Under the pieces are notes generated by a model. The model did not search any database, had not been told where the DNA came from, and was given only the letters and a program-made list of their open reading frames with translations. Both the position numbers and the translations under genes were made by a program. From the NCBI GenBank assembly GCA_002751075.1, contig NAOQ01000102.1:89710-153709 (forward strand): a DNA stretch of 64,000 nt. The letters run 5' to 3'. Source of the stretch: Ichthyophonus hoferi. Lineage: Eukaryota > Opisthokonta > Ichthyosporea > Ichthyophonida > Ichthyophonidae. Of this stretch, positions 28,913 to 38,649 are shown piece after piece; the first letter of the stretch is position 1; every line of letters begins with the position of its first letter.

Positions 28913-29926
28913 TTATACCACTAAATCAAGATAATTGGCAACAGCGTTCCAGTCTAACTCTGTATTATTACCAGGTACCGAAGAAGTGATAAAGAAATTT
29001 TCTAGTACTGGACTAGGAGGAGCGTAGGGAAGAGTTTCCATAGGCGGTTGGCTAAACCCATCTAAACTAAGAGGGCTGTTCACATCCATAATATCTAATT
29101 GCTTAATATTGTAGTAGGGGGTGGAGGGGGACATTGGTGATAAGTTGTCATAGCCAGGAGAAAGTGAATGCTTGATAGGAGAATACGAGGATATAGAATT
29201 AGGGCGTTGCTTTTCCTTGGTCAATGGTCTCCGTACCGGCGGTAGCTGTTGCTGCGCATTGCCACCATTTATTAAAGAGAAAATAGAAAAATTAAAAGAG
29301 GGACATGGAGTGACACAGGCTTGTGCAATGTTAACGGAAGGCATATTACTAGTCAAACTGGAGCTTCGAGGAGGAAAGATGACCGAGCTATTTCCAGAAT
29401 TGTAGGGGATCGAGTGAATATTGGCTACGGAAGCGGACCTTCTTTCAACTCTTTTCTTGCACTCACCACCATTATCTTTCATCATAGCATTACGCAGACG
29501 CTTATGAGCTTTAGTGTTAATGTAAACCCCATCTACAGTGAAACAGCAACGCATGTTCTCGGCTATGGTCCAAAAACGACATTGTTTATTTCGACCATCG
29601 CGGCTAGGACCCTCAACACGAACAAAACATTTGTGTTGACTGAGGTTATGGCGAATAGAGTTTTGCCAACAAGTCCATGATTGTGCATAGTAAGGAAAAT
29701 TTCCGGAAATGTAAGCGTAGATTTCAGAAAGAGTACCCTGACCATTGGGGCAAGAAAGAATAGATTTACCACATAGAGTCGCGTAGTCAAAAGGAGGGCG
29801 AATTTTTGGATCGTTATAAAAATCGCCAATGTAAGGGGTATTTTCACTACTGTTTAAAAGCCAGGAAATATGTTCTTTCATTTTCTCAGAGTTGGATATA
29901 AGGTTTTGGCCTAGTTCTGTAGCCAT
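28913..29926 (-). CDS. Divergent forkhead-box transcription factor, intronless, 337 aa
   Basis: Nuclear DNA-binding regulator. The start is the ATG at 29926-29924; the open frame runs upstream to 30019, but without an ATG. The forkhead domain covers residues about 43-124: RPPFDYATLCGKSIL, TLSEIYAYISGNFPYY, the recognition helix WQNSIRHNLS at 87-96, then KCFVRV and FWTIAEN. It departs from typical Fox proteins in several places: Phe-Asp instead of Tyr-Ser in the opening motif, a Cys before the recognition helix, and a wing with extra Gly/Arg/Asn residues ending in QCRFWTI. The C-terminal 200 residues are Ser/Pro/Asn-rich, with several SP sites and an acidic-hydrophobic end (ELDWNAVANYLDLVV) that may be an activation region. 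I cannot place it in a named Fox class. The TATA box at 30043-30050 fits this start. Confidence 0.92.
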   Translation of the reverse strand: MATELGQNLISNSEKMKEHISWLLNSSENTPYIGDFYNDPKIRPPFDYATLCGKSILSCPNGQGTLSEIYAYISGNFPYYAQSWTCWQNSIRHNLSQHKCFVRVEGPSRDGRNKQCRFWTIAENMRCCFTVDGVYINTKAHKRLRNAMMKDNGGECKKRVERRSASVANIHSIPYNSGNSSVIFPPRSSSLTSNMPSVNIAQACVTPCPSFNFSIFSLINGGNAQQQLPPVRRPLTKEKQRPNSISSYSPIKHSLSPGYDNLSPMSPSTPYYNIKQLDIMDVNSPLSLDGFSQPPMETLPYAPPSPVLENFFITSSVPGNNTELDWNAVANYLDLVV

Positions 29927-30042
29927 ATTCAAAATTGATATATTGTACTTTAGCAACTTACTAACACAAGTTCGCTTCTGTTCCACTAAACTACTAAAAT
30001 CTGTGAGAAACTGTTTCAATTCGTTTCATTGTTTTGGCTTGG

Positions 30043-30050
30043 CTTATATA
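30043..30050 (-). promoter_or_regulatory. TATA box of the forkhead gene with upstream CCAAT motifs
   Basis: TATATAAG on the minus strand, about 117 bases before the ATG, giving a 5' UTR of roughly 85-90 bases. Several CCAAT motifs (minus strand) lie upstream between about 30120 and 30245. Confidence 0.5.
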
Positions 30051-32380
30051 CGCAAAAGGGTCCGTCAAGAAAACACAATGACTCGCTGCAACAAATGGAA
30101 ACCGCAATGGAAGTAGTCTATTGGTCTTTTCATCATTCCTCATTAGCGATAAAGGATTATTATTGGTTACCAGATACATTTTGCATTGGTTGGTTATCAC
30201 TCTGGCCTCAATTACTAGCACAATGTATTTTGCAATTTCATTGGTGAAGACCCATTTTGAAGGTTGATTTCATCTTGATATCATGATTTGTGATACATTC
30301 AGATCGTTTTGGTCAATGCATATAATGCTCTATTGGATTATTTTCGTAGTGGTAACGTTTAACTCACTTCCCGACATATTTGTTAGGCTCTTATCATTTA
30401 ATGTAGTTTGTATTAACCTAATATCAATATATTGGTATATTGGTATAAATAGGATTATGATTGGTGTACTGGCCGCGTGGCTTATTGTTTTTTTTTATTT
30501 CGAGCGAGCCTGGTTTCTCGTCACTTGCTCTATAAGTCGGACAATATATTTTACTTGGTAGCCTATAGATAAGGACAACTATGACAGGTCACTCTAGAAG
30601 TTTGTGCTTGTTTTCCTTTTTTATAAAACCTTCGTAAACAACTACGTATTTTTTTTTAAAAAATGCATGTTTGATACGCATATAATGGAGATTGGTTGTT
30701 TACTAATGAATAACCAATCAAAACGTGGAACTAATCGAGATGGCACGATCACGTGTAACGATTAAGCGGGTTCTTAGATATACAGACCGTTGTAAAGTGC
30801 TCTGATATGGTCATGAAATCCAATGGTACAATCACTAAATATAGGAAAACATTGAACCATTTGGTTAAATAGACCCAACCTCCAAACAAGGAGAATCATA
30901 CCCATGAAGTGAGATTTGGAATGATGCGCTAGCTTTACCCCTACAATAAGGTAGGTTTCCTACCCTATTGTATGCATTTTGTGCAACCTAGTTGTAAATT
31001 CTTAAATAATCACGATATGAAATTTGTCTAGTTCCAATGCATTATTTTCAAAAGGTACGTAAGTTGAGTCCCAAAATACTACTTTAGCAATAAGAACACA
31101 GAATTGTGCTTTGTTATACAAAATATGCCAGCTTTGATAGCTTCAATATGCCAACGCACAAGCATATGGTGACAAGAAGGGGTCCAACTTTCAGGCAATT
31201 CAGTGTCCAATTGATTGGTGGCTGGGTTCCTATGTGAAAATCTAAAAACTGTAACACTACTATTGAAGTAGATAAACCAATACAATTGATTTTATGTATA
31301 TATAGATAATAATTGTTTCTTATTAATCGCCCAGCAAGGCACCAGAGATTTTGGGATCAATCAGATTAACTTGGCCTTATAACCGATGCGTGTCGCACAG
31401 AAAAACCTGTCAAACCTCTGTGCACATTCTGCCTGCATTCAGGCGTACATGATATATAATAAATCAATAATGCTAGTTTATAATGATCAATAAAGGTGGA
31501 AAAGGAAGTTGCTATAAGGGAGAAGTTAAAAAAATGTTTGCCGGCATCTTAATTTTACAAAGGAAGAGTAGTCTGGAAAAAGCTATCATTTTCAATCCAG
31601 AAATCAAATAAACTAAAACCTGTAAAGAGCCTTCATTGGTTTTTACCTCAAACATATACCATCATTTCATTGGCTACAATTTTCCAATCATCGAGCGAGC
31701 AACCTGTATAACAGCGTGTACCGTAATAATTCTGTTAAACAGTTTTACGTGGCTAAACTATATTCAAAGAGAGACTGATGGGTGCAACTAACGTTACTTA
31801 TCTAATCAAACAATAAAATTTTCAGTCCTACATAGCTGGTTTACATGGTACTTCGTGGTGATTCGCCATTCAAGAAATGGTATGTCGAGCCCTACTGGTG
31901 AAATACACTGGAATTTGTTTTTACATTTCCAAATTTTAAATAAATAGTGCAGCTTTGAAAATATGTTTATTTACGTATCTCTTCTCTTAAGCATATATGA
32001 GTTGCCCTAACGAAAGCATGTAACTTTTTCAGTGAGTGCTGATGCAGAACGCCTATATCTTAATCTAGATTGATTTCTAATATCTGAGTAGTTGTTAAAC
32101 CGTAGTGCCGGTAGCCTCATTGGGTCAACGTAAGTTAAAAAGAGCAGTTGATCACTGAAGCTTAGAGCCAAGATGCTTGTTAGAAGAATAGTAAAATAAA
32201 CTATGATTCAAAGAACTTTACTTATTCTTTTCCCAGTAACTGATAATGCAACATACAAAACAAGATGCACTTCTGATATCCTGCGCATGTGACCAGACTA
32301 TGTAAACATATCATTTTAAATAATGGGACCAAGAACTTTGTAAAGTAGGCGGCTCAGGACCTGTAGTAAGTCACGTCACG
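30051..32380. other. Upstream region of the forkhead gene, no gene seen
   Basis: No supported gene. A hydrophobic 92-codon + frame at 30283-30561 has no family resemblance. CCAAT/ATTGG motifs are frequent near the forkhead promoter. Confidence 0.4.
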
Positions 32381-32384
32381 GTGT

Positions 32385-32590
32385 GCCAAAAGCCATTTGA
32401 CTGAAAGGTTGAACAACTAGCATTATTGGTTAGTTCGCCTTTTAATTAATTTGTAGTTGATCTTTGAGGTGGAGTGATAAATTATAAGAGACTGCACATG
32501 GTTTTGATGATTACATACTACCTTCAGTATTTTAATTGTGGATAAACTATTTGCACACACATCTGATATGGCAATGTGGACGGGTATCCA
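32385..32590 (+). repeat. Dispersed repeat family R1, copy 1
   Basis: About 200 bp that match 33655-33860 in the same orientation. Shared blocks include CCATTTGACTGAAAGGT, CATTATTGGTTAGTT and TTTTGATGATTACATACTAC with scattered differences. It is non-coding. It is followed at about 32609 by GATATTACGCCAA, which recurs inverted near the second copy. Confidence 0.65.
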
Positions 32591-33654
32591 ATGATAAATT
32601 CAAAGTCTGGGATATTACGCCAACCCGAAGATTACGATAAACAAATGAAAAATACAATTGGGTGTTTTATAGGTAGGTAAACACATAAATATGACGTTGG
32701 ACGTTGGAAATATTCAATTGGTCAAATCGCTTAGGCTAATTAAAAATTAAAGCGTCAGCACATGTCCCAGGAAGAGTTTTGGGCTTAATAGGCTCTAGAT
32801 CACGTCCTAGAAGTACTATTAATCGGTAATTAATCACAATAGTCGGTGTCTCGTCTTTTCCATTAATATTATCTCTTAAAAGTCCTGACATTGTGATTAG
32901 TCCCTGCCTCACTCTCATGACAATAGTTTCAAGTTTGGGTGCACGCGGAATTACACTATAATTTGAGTAACTTTAGGAAGCCCTTTATTTTAACGATTGG
33001 TGTCTTGAATTCTTTTGGATACCGCATGGCATACGTAACTCCATATGGGATTTATATAGAGTGATTCTGCATGATGCAACCGCAAGAGTCGCTTACAAGA
33101 TAAAATTATAAAAGTAAATTATTAAATGGTACAATTTAAGCAGAAACCCATCTAATGAGAGCCTTGGGCTTTGGCCAAGGCCTACATAGATCTCACGACC
33201 CTCAGTGGCGGATGACTAGTGCTATGCTCTTGTAATTAGTGTTGATTATGTTTTGAGTGAGGTTACCTATGAGCAATCGACTCATTTCCCGTCATGCATG
33301 AAAAGTTCTAAACCCATATTGGGTATGATATTAAATTAATATAATTGGCGGATAACCTTTTTAAATAAAAACCAGGGTCATTGACTATTCTTAGACGCTG
33401 TAGTATTACCTCCAATGTATCAGTTTAAATTTTTAGTAAGCTTTACCAATATACTCAAATTCACACTTGATTATTCATTAATGCAGTTAAACCCTACATC
33501 TCCTCCATTATTAAATTAGAACCGCATGTTAAAGATGGACAAATGAGTCATGGTCATTAAACAGTTGTTTGGACAGAATACTTTTATGGATAAAATAAAT
33601 TGTATATCGTTCCCAAGCAAGACTTGGTAGGTCTCATACATAGATAGTGGGCTC
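32591..33654. other. Spacer between R1 copies
   Basis: No gene or other clear feature seen. Confidence 0.4.
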
Positions 33655-33860
33655 AAAACCATTTGACTAAAAGGTAGAGCAACTAGCCTAACATCATTGG
33701 TTAGTTAGCCGTTTAATTAAATTATAGTTACTTGTGGGGAAAAATGCAAGAAACTATCCACTATTTTGATGATTACGTACTACACTCCAGACTATAATTG
33801 TAGAAGCCCCCTTGTTTGCATTCATCTGTTACGTTGATGTGCACGGATACAAGAAAATTC
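33655..33860 (+). repeat. Dispersed repeat family R1, copy 2
   Basis: Second copy of the repeat at 32385-32590. Just downstream, TATTACGCC near 33920 and GGCGTAATA near 33980 form a potential 9-bp-stem foldback, and the latter arm matches the inverse of sequence following copy 1. Confidence 0.65.
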
Positions 33861-33989
33861 TGCTATACAAAGAAGAGATTATAAATGATAATATTCGAAC
33901 AATCCGAAGCAGTTTATTATTACGCCGTGCACTATTTGTATTTTTTATTGCTTATCGTAAAAACACAATCTTAGAATTGGCGTAATACC

Positions 33990-35280
33990 CCAAACATAAC
34001 TGAAAGAGTAGTTATACAACTTGAAATTTATTAACGTTTACTACCATAAATGTACACTGGTGCACAGCCTAATTATAGTTCTTTCTAGTAGGCATCGAGC
34101 CTCAAGTTAATTATCTAATAGGTAGGCTTAGAAAGATGTAAATATAATAAAATGTGAAAAATTACAAATTGATAATTTTAGACTATCACCTTGTGTTTGG
34201 AGGTAGAATTTACGGTAGTAGTTACCCAGATTTCTTATTGACTATATGACCCTGCGATATATGCATGTCACCAGTTGATCTCAAAAATACTTTCATTATT
34301 AGATTCATTTAGTCAAATTCAAATAAGAATTAAATTCATATGCTTTATTGATAATTGTTAGCTATATCTGCTATGTCGAGTACTTTACCATGCTCTTTTT
34401 TAATGTTTATTTGGTTACCAATAGAATTTCAATAATGGTATGGGTTTATCTAGTTAAGATGGGGATTCTTCAGAGATTGGCTTTGTAACTTGAACCAAAT
34501 TGACATCTATACCATAGGTATAATGTCAAAATAATTGACTACATGACTCACTACGCAAAAAAGAACAACATAAGGTTTCTTTTTTCTGCTCACGGGCCAA
34601 AGGATAGTCTTAGATGAAGGCTTATACAAAGAAGTAAAAAGAATTTTATTAAATTATTTTTTCGGTTATTACTAACGAACTGATTTGGCATTAGTGGTTT
34701 CCTGCTTATCTACCGACCTGTCAGCATACTCAAATATGGTCCTCATAGGGATAGTTTAGAATTTTGAATTTAAACCATTTCCTTATTAAAAGGTGATGAT
34801 TATACGTACGACCCCCTTGCGCTACTCCTTTCACCTGAAGTTATTCCTCAATACCTAAAAGAGGATGTACTACTTTAAACGAAATACCTTGTATCGCAAA
34901 ACAAGTAATTAACGAATCTATTGGTCTATAGTGAGAACCCAATCCTGAGGTACAGGCCAATCGGTATATTAATACTGAGATTAAATATCTATTTATAATT
35001 AACGTACCGCTAATAGAATTTATGAACTGCATCTCCAATAAAATACTTTTAGATAACAGTAACCAATCCGATAAAGCAATAGGAGGTTAGTAAATCACTT
35101 AATCGTGAAAATGAATAGTTTTAATTATTAGCGTAATATTACTATCCTAATAAATATAAAGAAATGAACAATAAACAGTGTGTTTCTATACAAGACATCA
35201 GGAGGTATGCAGCCTAATGCTGATAGTAGTTGAAATACTTCAACACTCTCCCTACATCCCCACAATATGTGGGGAGGTTA
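33990..35280. other. Non-coding stretch
   Basis: No supported gene. At 35259-35275 the sequence CCCCACA-ATA-TGTGGGG can form a 7-bp hairpin, 11 bases below the stop codon of the candidate open frame at 35286-35657. Confidence 0.4.
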
Positions 35281-35285
35281 CTCAT

Positions 35286-35657
35286 TTACTGAGGGTTGAG
35301 TTTGGTGAGCATGCATGAATTACGCTTAAGCTTACATCCTTGGTGAGGATGCCTTAATGATTGATGTTCATAAGTTGAGGTAGAGTCTAAGCTGCTTGCA
35401 GAAAACGCATATTTGCTGTTCCATGGGGTGCTGTCATCTTTTACCTTAATAGGGCTAACCCTCTTGAAATCTTCCGACTTCTTGACCCGATTTTCGTACC
35501 TCGATTCCCCGTGAGTTATCATATCCTTTTTAGACTCCTTCCAAGGAGTAGGAGCATGTAGAGTCTTGAAAGGCACCTTCATTAGCATAACCGTAGCCTT
35601 GGGTCTACAAGGGGGTTTTACGGGGGGAGGGGGTTTTAATGTTAAATACTTGGTCAT
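35286..35657 (-). CDS. Candidate basic protein with repeated TPW motif, 123 aa
   Basis: Open frame from an ATG to a TAA on the minus strand, clearly richer in G and C than its surroundings. The product is basic and rich in Lys, Ser, Thr and Pro, with a proline-rich start (LKPPPPVKPPCRPK) and two similar segments around APTPWKESKK and DSTPWNSKY. There is no signal peptide or membrane helix and no known domain that I recognise. The spaced TPW repeats recall short microtubule-associated or ciliary proteins, but this is only a resemblance. It may be a whole single-exon gene or one exon: an acceptor-like CAG lies about 25 bases before the ATG. The hairpin at 35259-35275 follows its stop. Confidence 0.45.
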   Translation of the reverse strand: MTKYLTLKPPPPVKPPCRPKATVMLMKVPFKTLHAPTPWKESKKDMITHGESRYENRVKKSEDFKRVSPIKVKDDSTPWNSKYAFSASSLDSTSTYEHQSLRHPHQGCKLKRNSCMLTKLNPQ

Positions 35658-35699
35658 TAATAAAATATAAAATAATCCTGATTACTAGCTTAAAAATAC

Positions 35700-36160
35700 A
35701 ATACTCCTTCAACATCCCTACATACCTATAGATCTGTTAACCTAGTAATGGAAAACTAAAACCAAGCTCACCCTTGATGAACTCGTTTGGAGTCGGCCTT
35801 GTCTGATCTGCCAAGGTCCATTCCAAGACTAATGCAGACTGTTATGAGATCACATAATGGCCTCTCGATTTTGCTTATACCATTTACAAATTATTGTTGG
35901 AATTTTCTGAAATACTTTAACAAATAAAAAGTTGGTGTACCTCAATTGGTAAGCCAAACACTGAATTTTTTTAAATTTGGGTTTTCAAGGTACTTCTATA
36001 TTAATATGTTTTGGCTTAAACTGTTTGTTCCTGACTACCATGACTTTACCCAGATACATTCTATCCAGTTGAATCTTTCCATTGTGTTTGGCTTGGGTTA
36101 ATCTATATTTAATAATATAAATAAACTCAGCACATACGTTCACCTTGCTGGTTTACTTAA
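35700..36160. other. Non-coding stretch
   Basis: No supported gene. Confidence 0.4.
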
Positions 36161-36600
36161 TGTTAGGAAGAATAAGTAGAGACAAGAGGTTCCTGAGAAC
36201 TATATTCGTTTAGAAGGAGAGAGAATACCGAATTAAGCTGCGTTTTAACGTGTCCCTTTGCATGTACGGAGTGCAGATATGCTAAGACACATTTTTATTA
36301 TTAAACAAGTCGGCAGGACTGGCTATAGGCAGGATGCCTAAACAATGTGCTATCTGGACCAAAACTTATGATCGGAAATGGCTTATTATATAGCTGCAGG
36401 ATCTCTACTATTGGCTGGTTCAATTTTGATAGATTACCTGGGATTGCCGTCTAACACCAATAGATTGGACTAACTATTTTCCCAGGCTAAATATGTAAAA
36501 AATAATTGCTAATAATATCAAATGTTTATAGCTATAAAAAGAAATACCCAAATTAATTAAATATTTCTGTTTTAAAAAATCCCAATTAACTGAATAAGAA
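36161..36600 (-). repeat. LTR-like interspersed repeat L1, solo copy
   Basis: About 0.44 kb that align with 51294-51835 in the same orientation. Shared landmarks are the TGTT(A/T)GGAA border, GAGAGAATACCG, GTTTTAAC(G/A)TGTCCCTTTGCA, AGGATG, CAATAGATTG and TTATAGCTRTA. On the minus strand it would end in CA at 36161. No retrotransposon coding remains are attached here, so it looks like a solo LTR or a fragment. The right border is approximate. Confidence 0.55.
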
Positions 36601-37850
36601 TTGTTTTTCATCATTTCATTGGCTTTGACCACCAGATTAATCTCATTCTATCAAGATCCAACCTCTATGCTCTTATTGGCATAATCGATTTTTAACCAGC
36701 TCTAGTATTTGTTGATCTTTAGGACCGCTTATTTTACTATTGTATCATCTAATATACCATATTATGTTTCTCCAATGTTTTTCATATATATAGAAAGATA
36801 AATAAATATCATGTTTGTACAGAATTAATTGGAATTTTGTATTTATTGTTGTCTAAAATTAGATAATTCATATCCAGTATTTGGAACACCTAATTAAGCC
36901 TAATTATTCATGTGCTAGACAAATCGACACACCAGTTACCTCACTATTTGCCCTGGATATTTGTTTGAATACATATTGAGCTTTAAGCTTAACCCCAATA
37001 TATATGTGTGCATATGGGTAGCTACATATCCATGCTTGTGAAATCCTCTATATATTTGGTCCTTTTTAAGGTATACAGCTTAATTGTGTTAATATTGAAT
37101 GATACCTTTGTCATCTTAATATATATGTTGAAATCTTGAGCAATAGTGGCATGCGCTCGCCATATATAGGCCAATTGCTTTAACAACTAGTTTTATAGGC
37201 TTATTAATTGCTATCCTACACTAGAATAAAAATACAATAGTATATATAGCACTATCCATTTTAACCATGATCTTGCCATTTCTCTCGAATATAAATAAAC
37301 CCTTTAATGTAGGCTAATCCAAATGGTCTCCACAATTCCAATTGACTTAAAGGCCCTTTTTGATTTTCAAAAAGACATTTTTTTTATAGAAAAAAATCAA
37401 TCTTATTAATTAATAATCTACATGGCTTTGGATTAGTACATTTTTACTACTATTTCAAGAATAATTCATTAAAAATAAATAACACTGTAAATTGTTTCAC
37501 AAGGCTCAGGAGCATAATTTTTTGTTTTGTTTGCTTTTATAAACATTGGGCTTGCAGCAAATACTGTTCGGACACCCCTACCTAAATTATACAAGAATCA
37601 TGATAAGTGTTTTTCCTCTTTCAAAACCATTTATCTTTATATTGCTGCATATTTGTGAGCTTAAAGCTATTTTCTCCTTCAGTAATTTTTATCTCTATTA
37701 TTTCTTAAATATTAAAATCCATCCCTAGATAAAGGAAAATATATATTATCATCCCTTAATCCCCGTTACGGATCTTATTATATTGTGCTTTAATAAACAT
37801 ACGTATTATTACAAGCTTAAAATAACAGCACGCTTTTGTTTTTCTATCTA
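36601..37850. other. Non-coding stretch
   Basis: No supported gene. AT-rich, with frequent short ATATA tracts. Confidence 0.4.
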
Positions 37851-37854
37851 CAGC

Positions 37855-38135
37855 ATGGCTTCAAAGAGAATTTGTTTTACTCATTCTATCTTGGTTTTGG
37901 TCATCTTCACTCGGACTAGTATTAGCAGCAGAGCAATAGACCAACAGTCCAGCTTTATTTGGTGGTGGGAGGTGGAGAAAGGGAGAAGCCTGGCGGATAG
38001 AATGTGTAAGAACATGTTACAAAAAACAAGACGGTGTGCTTATGTACATATGACGTAGACGTTAGCTTTAATCAATTTCATTGTAGATCCCTATTGTGTT
38101 TCACGCACTATAATTCCATCCAATTAGAATTTTAG
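37855..38135 (+). CDS. Candidate small secreted peptide gene, two exons
   Basis: An ATG at 37855 lies just after an acceptor-like TTTTTCTATCTACAG. It begins a signal-peptide-like sequence (MASKRICFTHSILVLVIFTR), followed by AIDQQSSFIWWWEVEKG. A donor GTAAGA follows at about 38008. A possible second exon starts after CATTGTAG at about 38092 and reads PYCVSRTIIPSN to a stop at about 38133, in phase. This would give about 63 residues. If the donor is not used, the frame instead runs to a stop at 38056-38058. No family is recognised and no poly(A) signal was found, so this is a weak candidate. Confidence 0.28.
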
Positions 38136-38649
38136 ATTGACGATTGGCTTCTAATCATCTCTCACCTAGAAAGAATATTGAAACATTGAACCATTTATTA
38201 TTGGATCTAATTATTTAAACATGAGCACATTCCACCATTAATATCCTCATTTTGTGTTCCGCTTCCCGGTCGTTGTCACCAATATAATTTTAGTTTTAAT
38301 ATTATGATATAAGGTAGACCACATGTCTAAAACACGTGATATATCTACCAACTAGCGATAGAAGTTATGCACTGACAACACTAAGGAGACCTATGTCTCG
38401 CTATGAACGTATGTGAACAAAATTGCATCTTAATTACAAAAAACATGGATGAGGATAAGTCTGTCAATCTCTAAACTAGGAAAAAGAAGGTTTCATGAAA
38501 TTGAACGATAATCAGATACTACTATACCTTACATCACACTGTACTTAATGTGCAACACATGTGGCCTCTTATCACTCACCCTCCAGCCATGACACCACAA
38601 TAATACAACAAATCAGGCATGTGAATACACAAACAAAATGAGATTAACT

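Noticed and set aside
29172-29680. Open frames on the + strand inside the forkhead gene
   Set aside because: They overlap the forkhead coding exon in other frames and resemble no family.
30283-30561. Hydrophobic 92-codon frame divergent from the forkhead gene
   Set aside because: No family resemblance and AT-driven Ile/Phe/Tyr composition. It lies in the forkhead upstream region.
32400-32460. R1 repeat as a tRNA-derived SINE
   Set aside because: GGTTAGTTCGCC vaguely recalls a B box, but no convincing A box or terminal poly(A)/tail repeat was seen.
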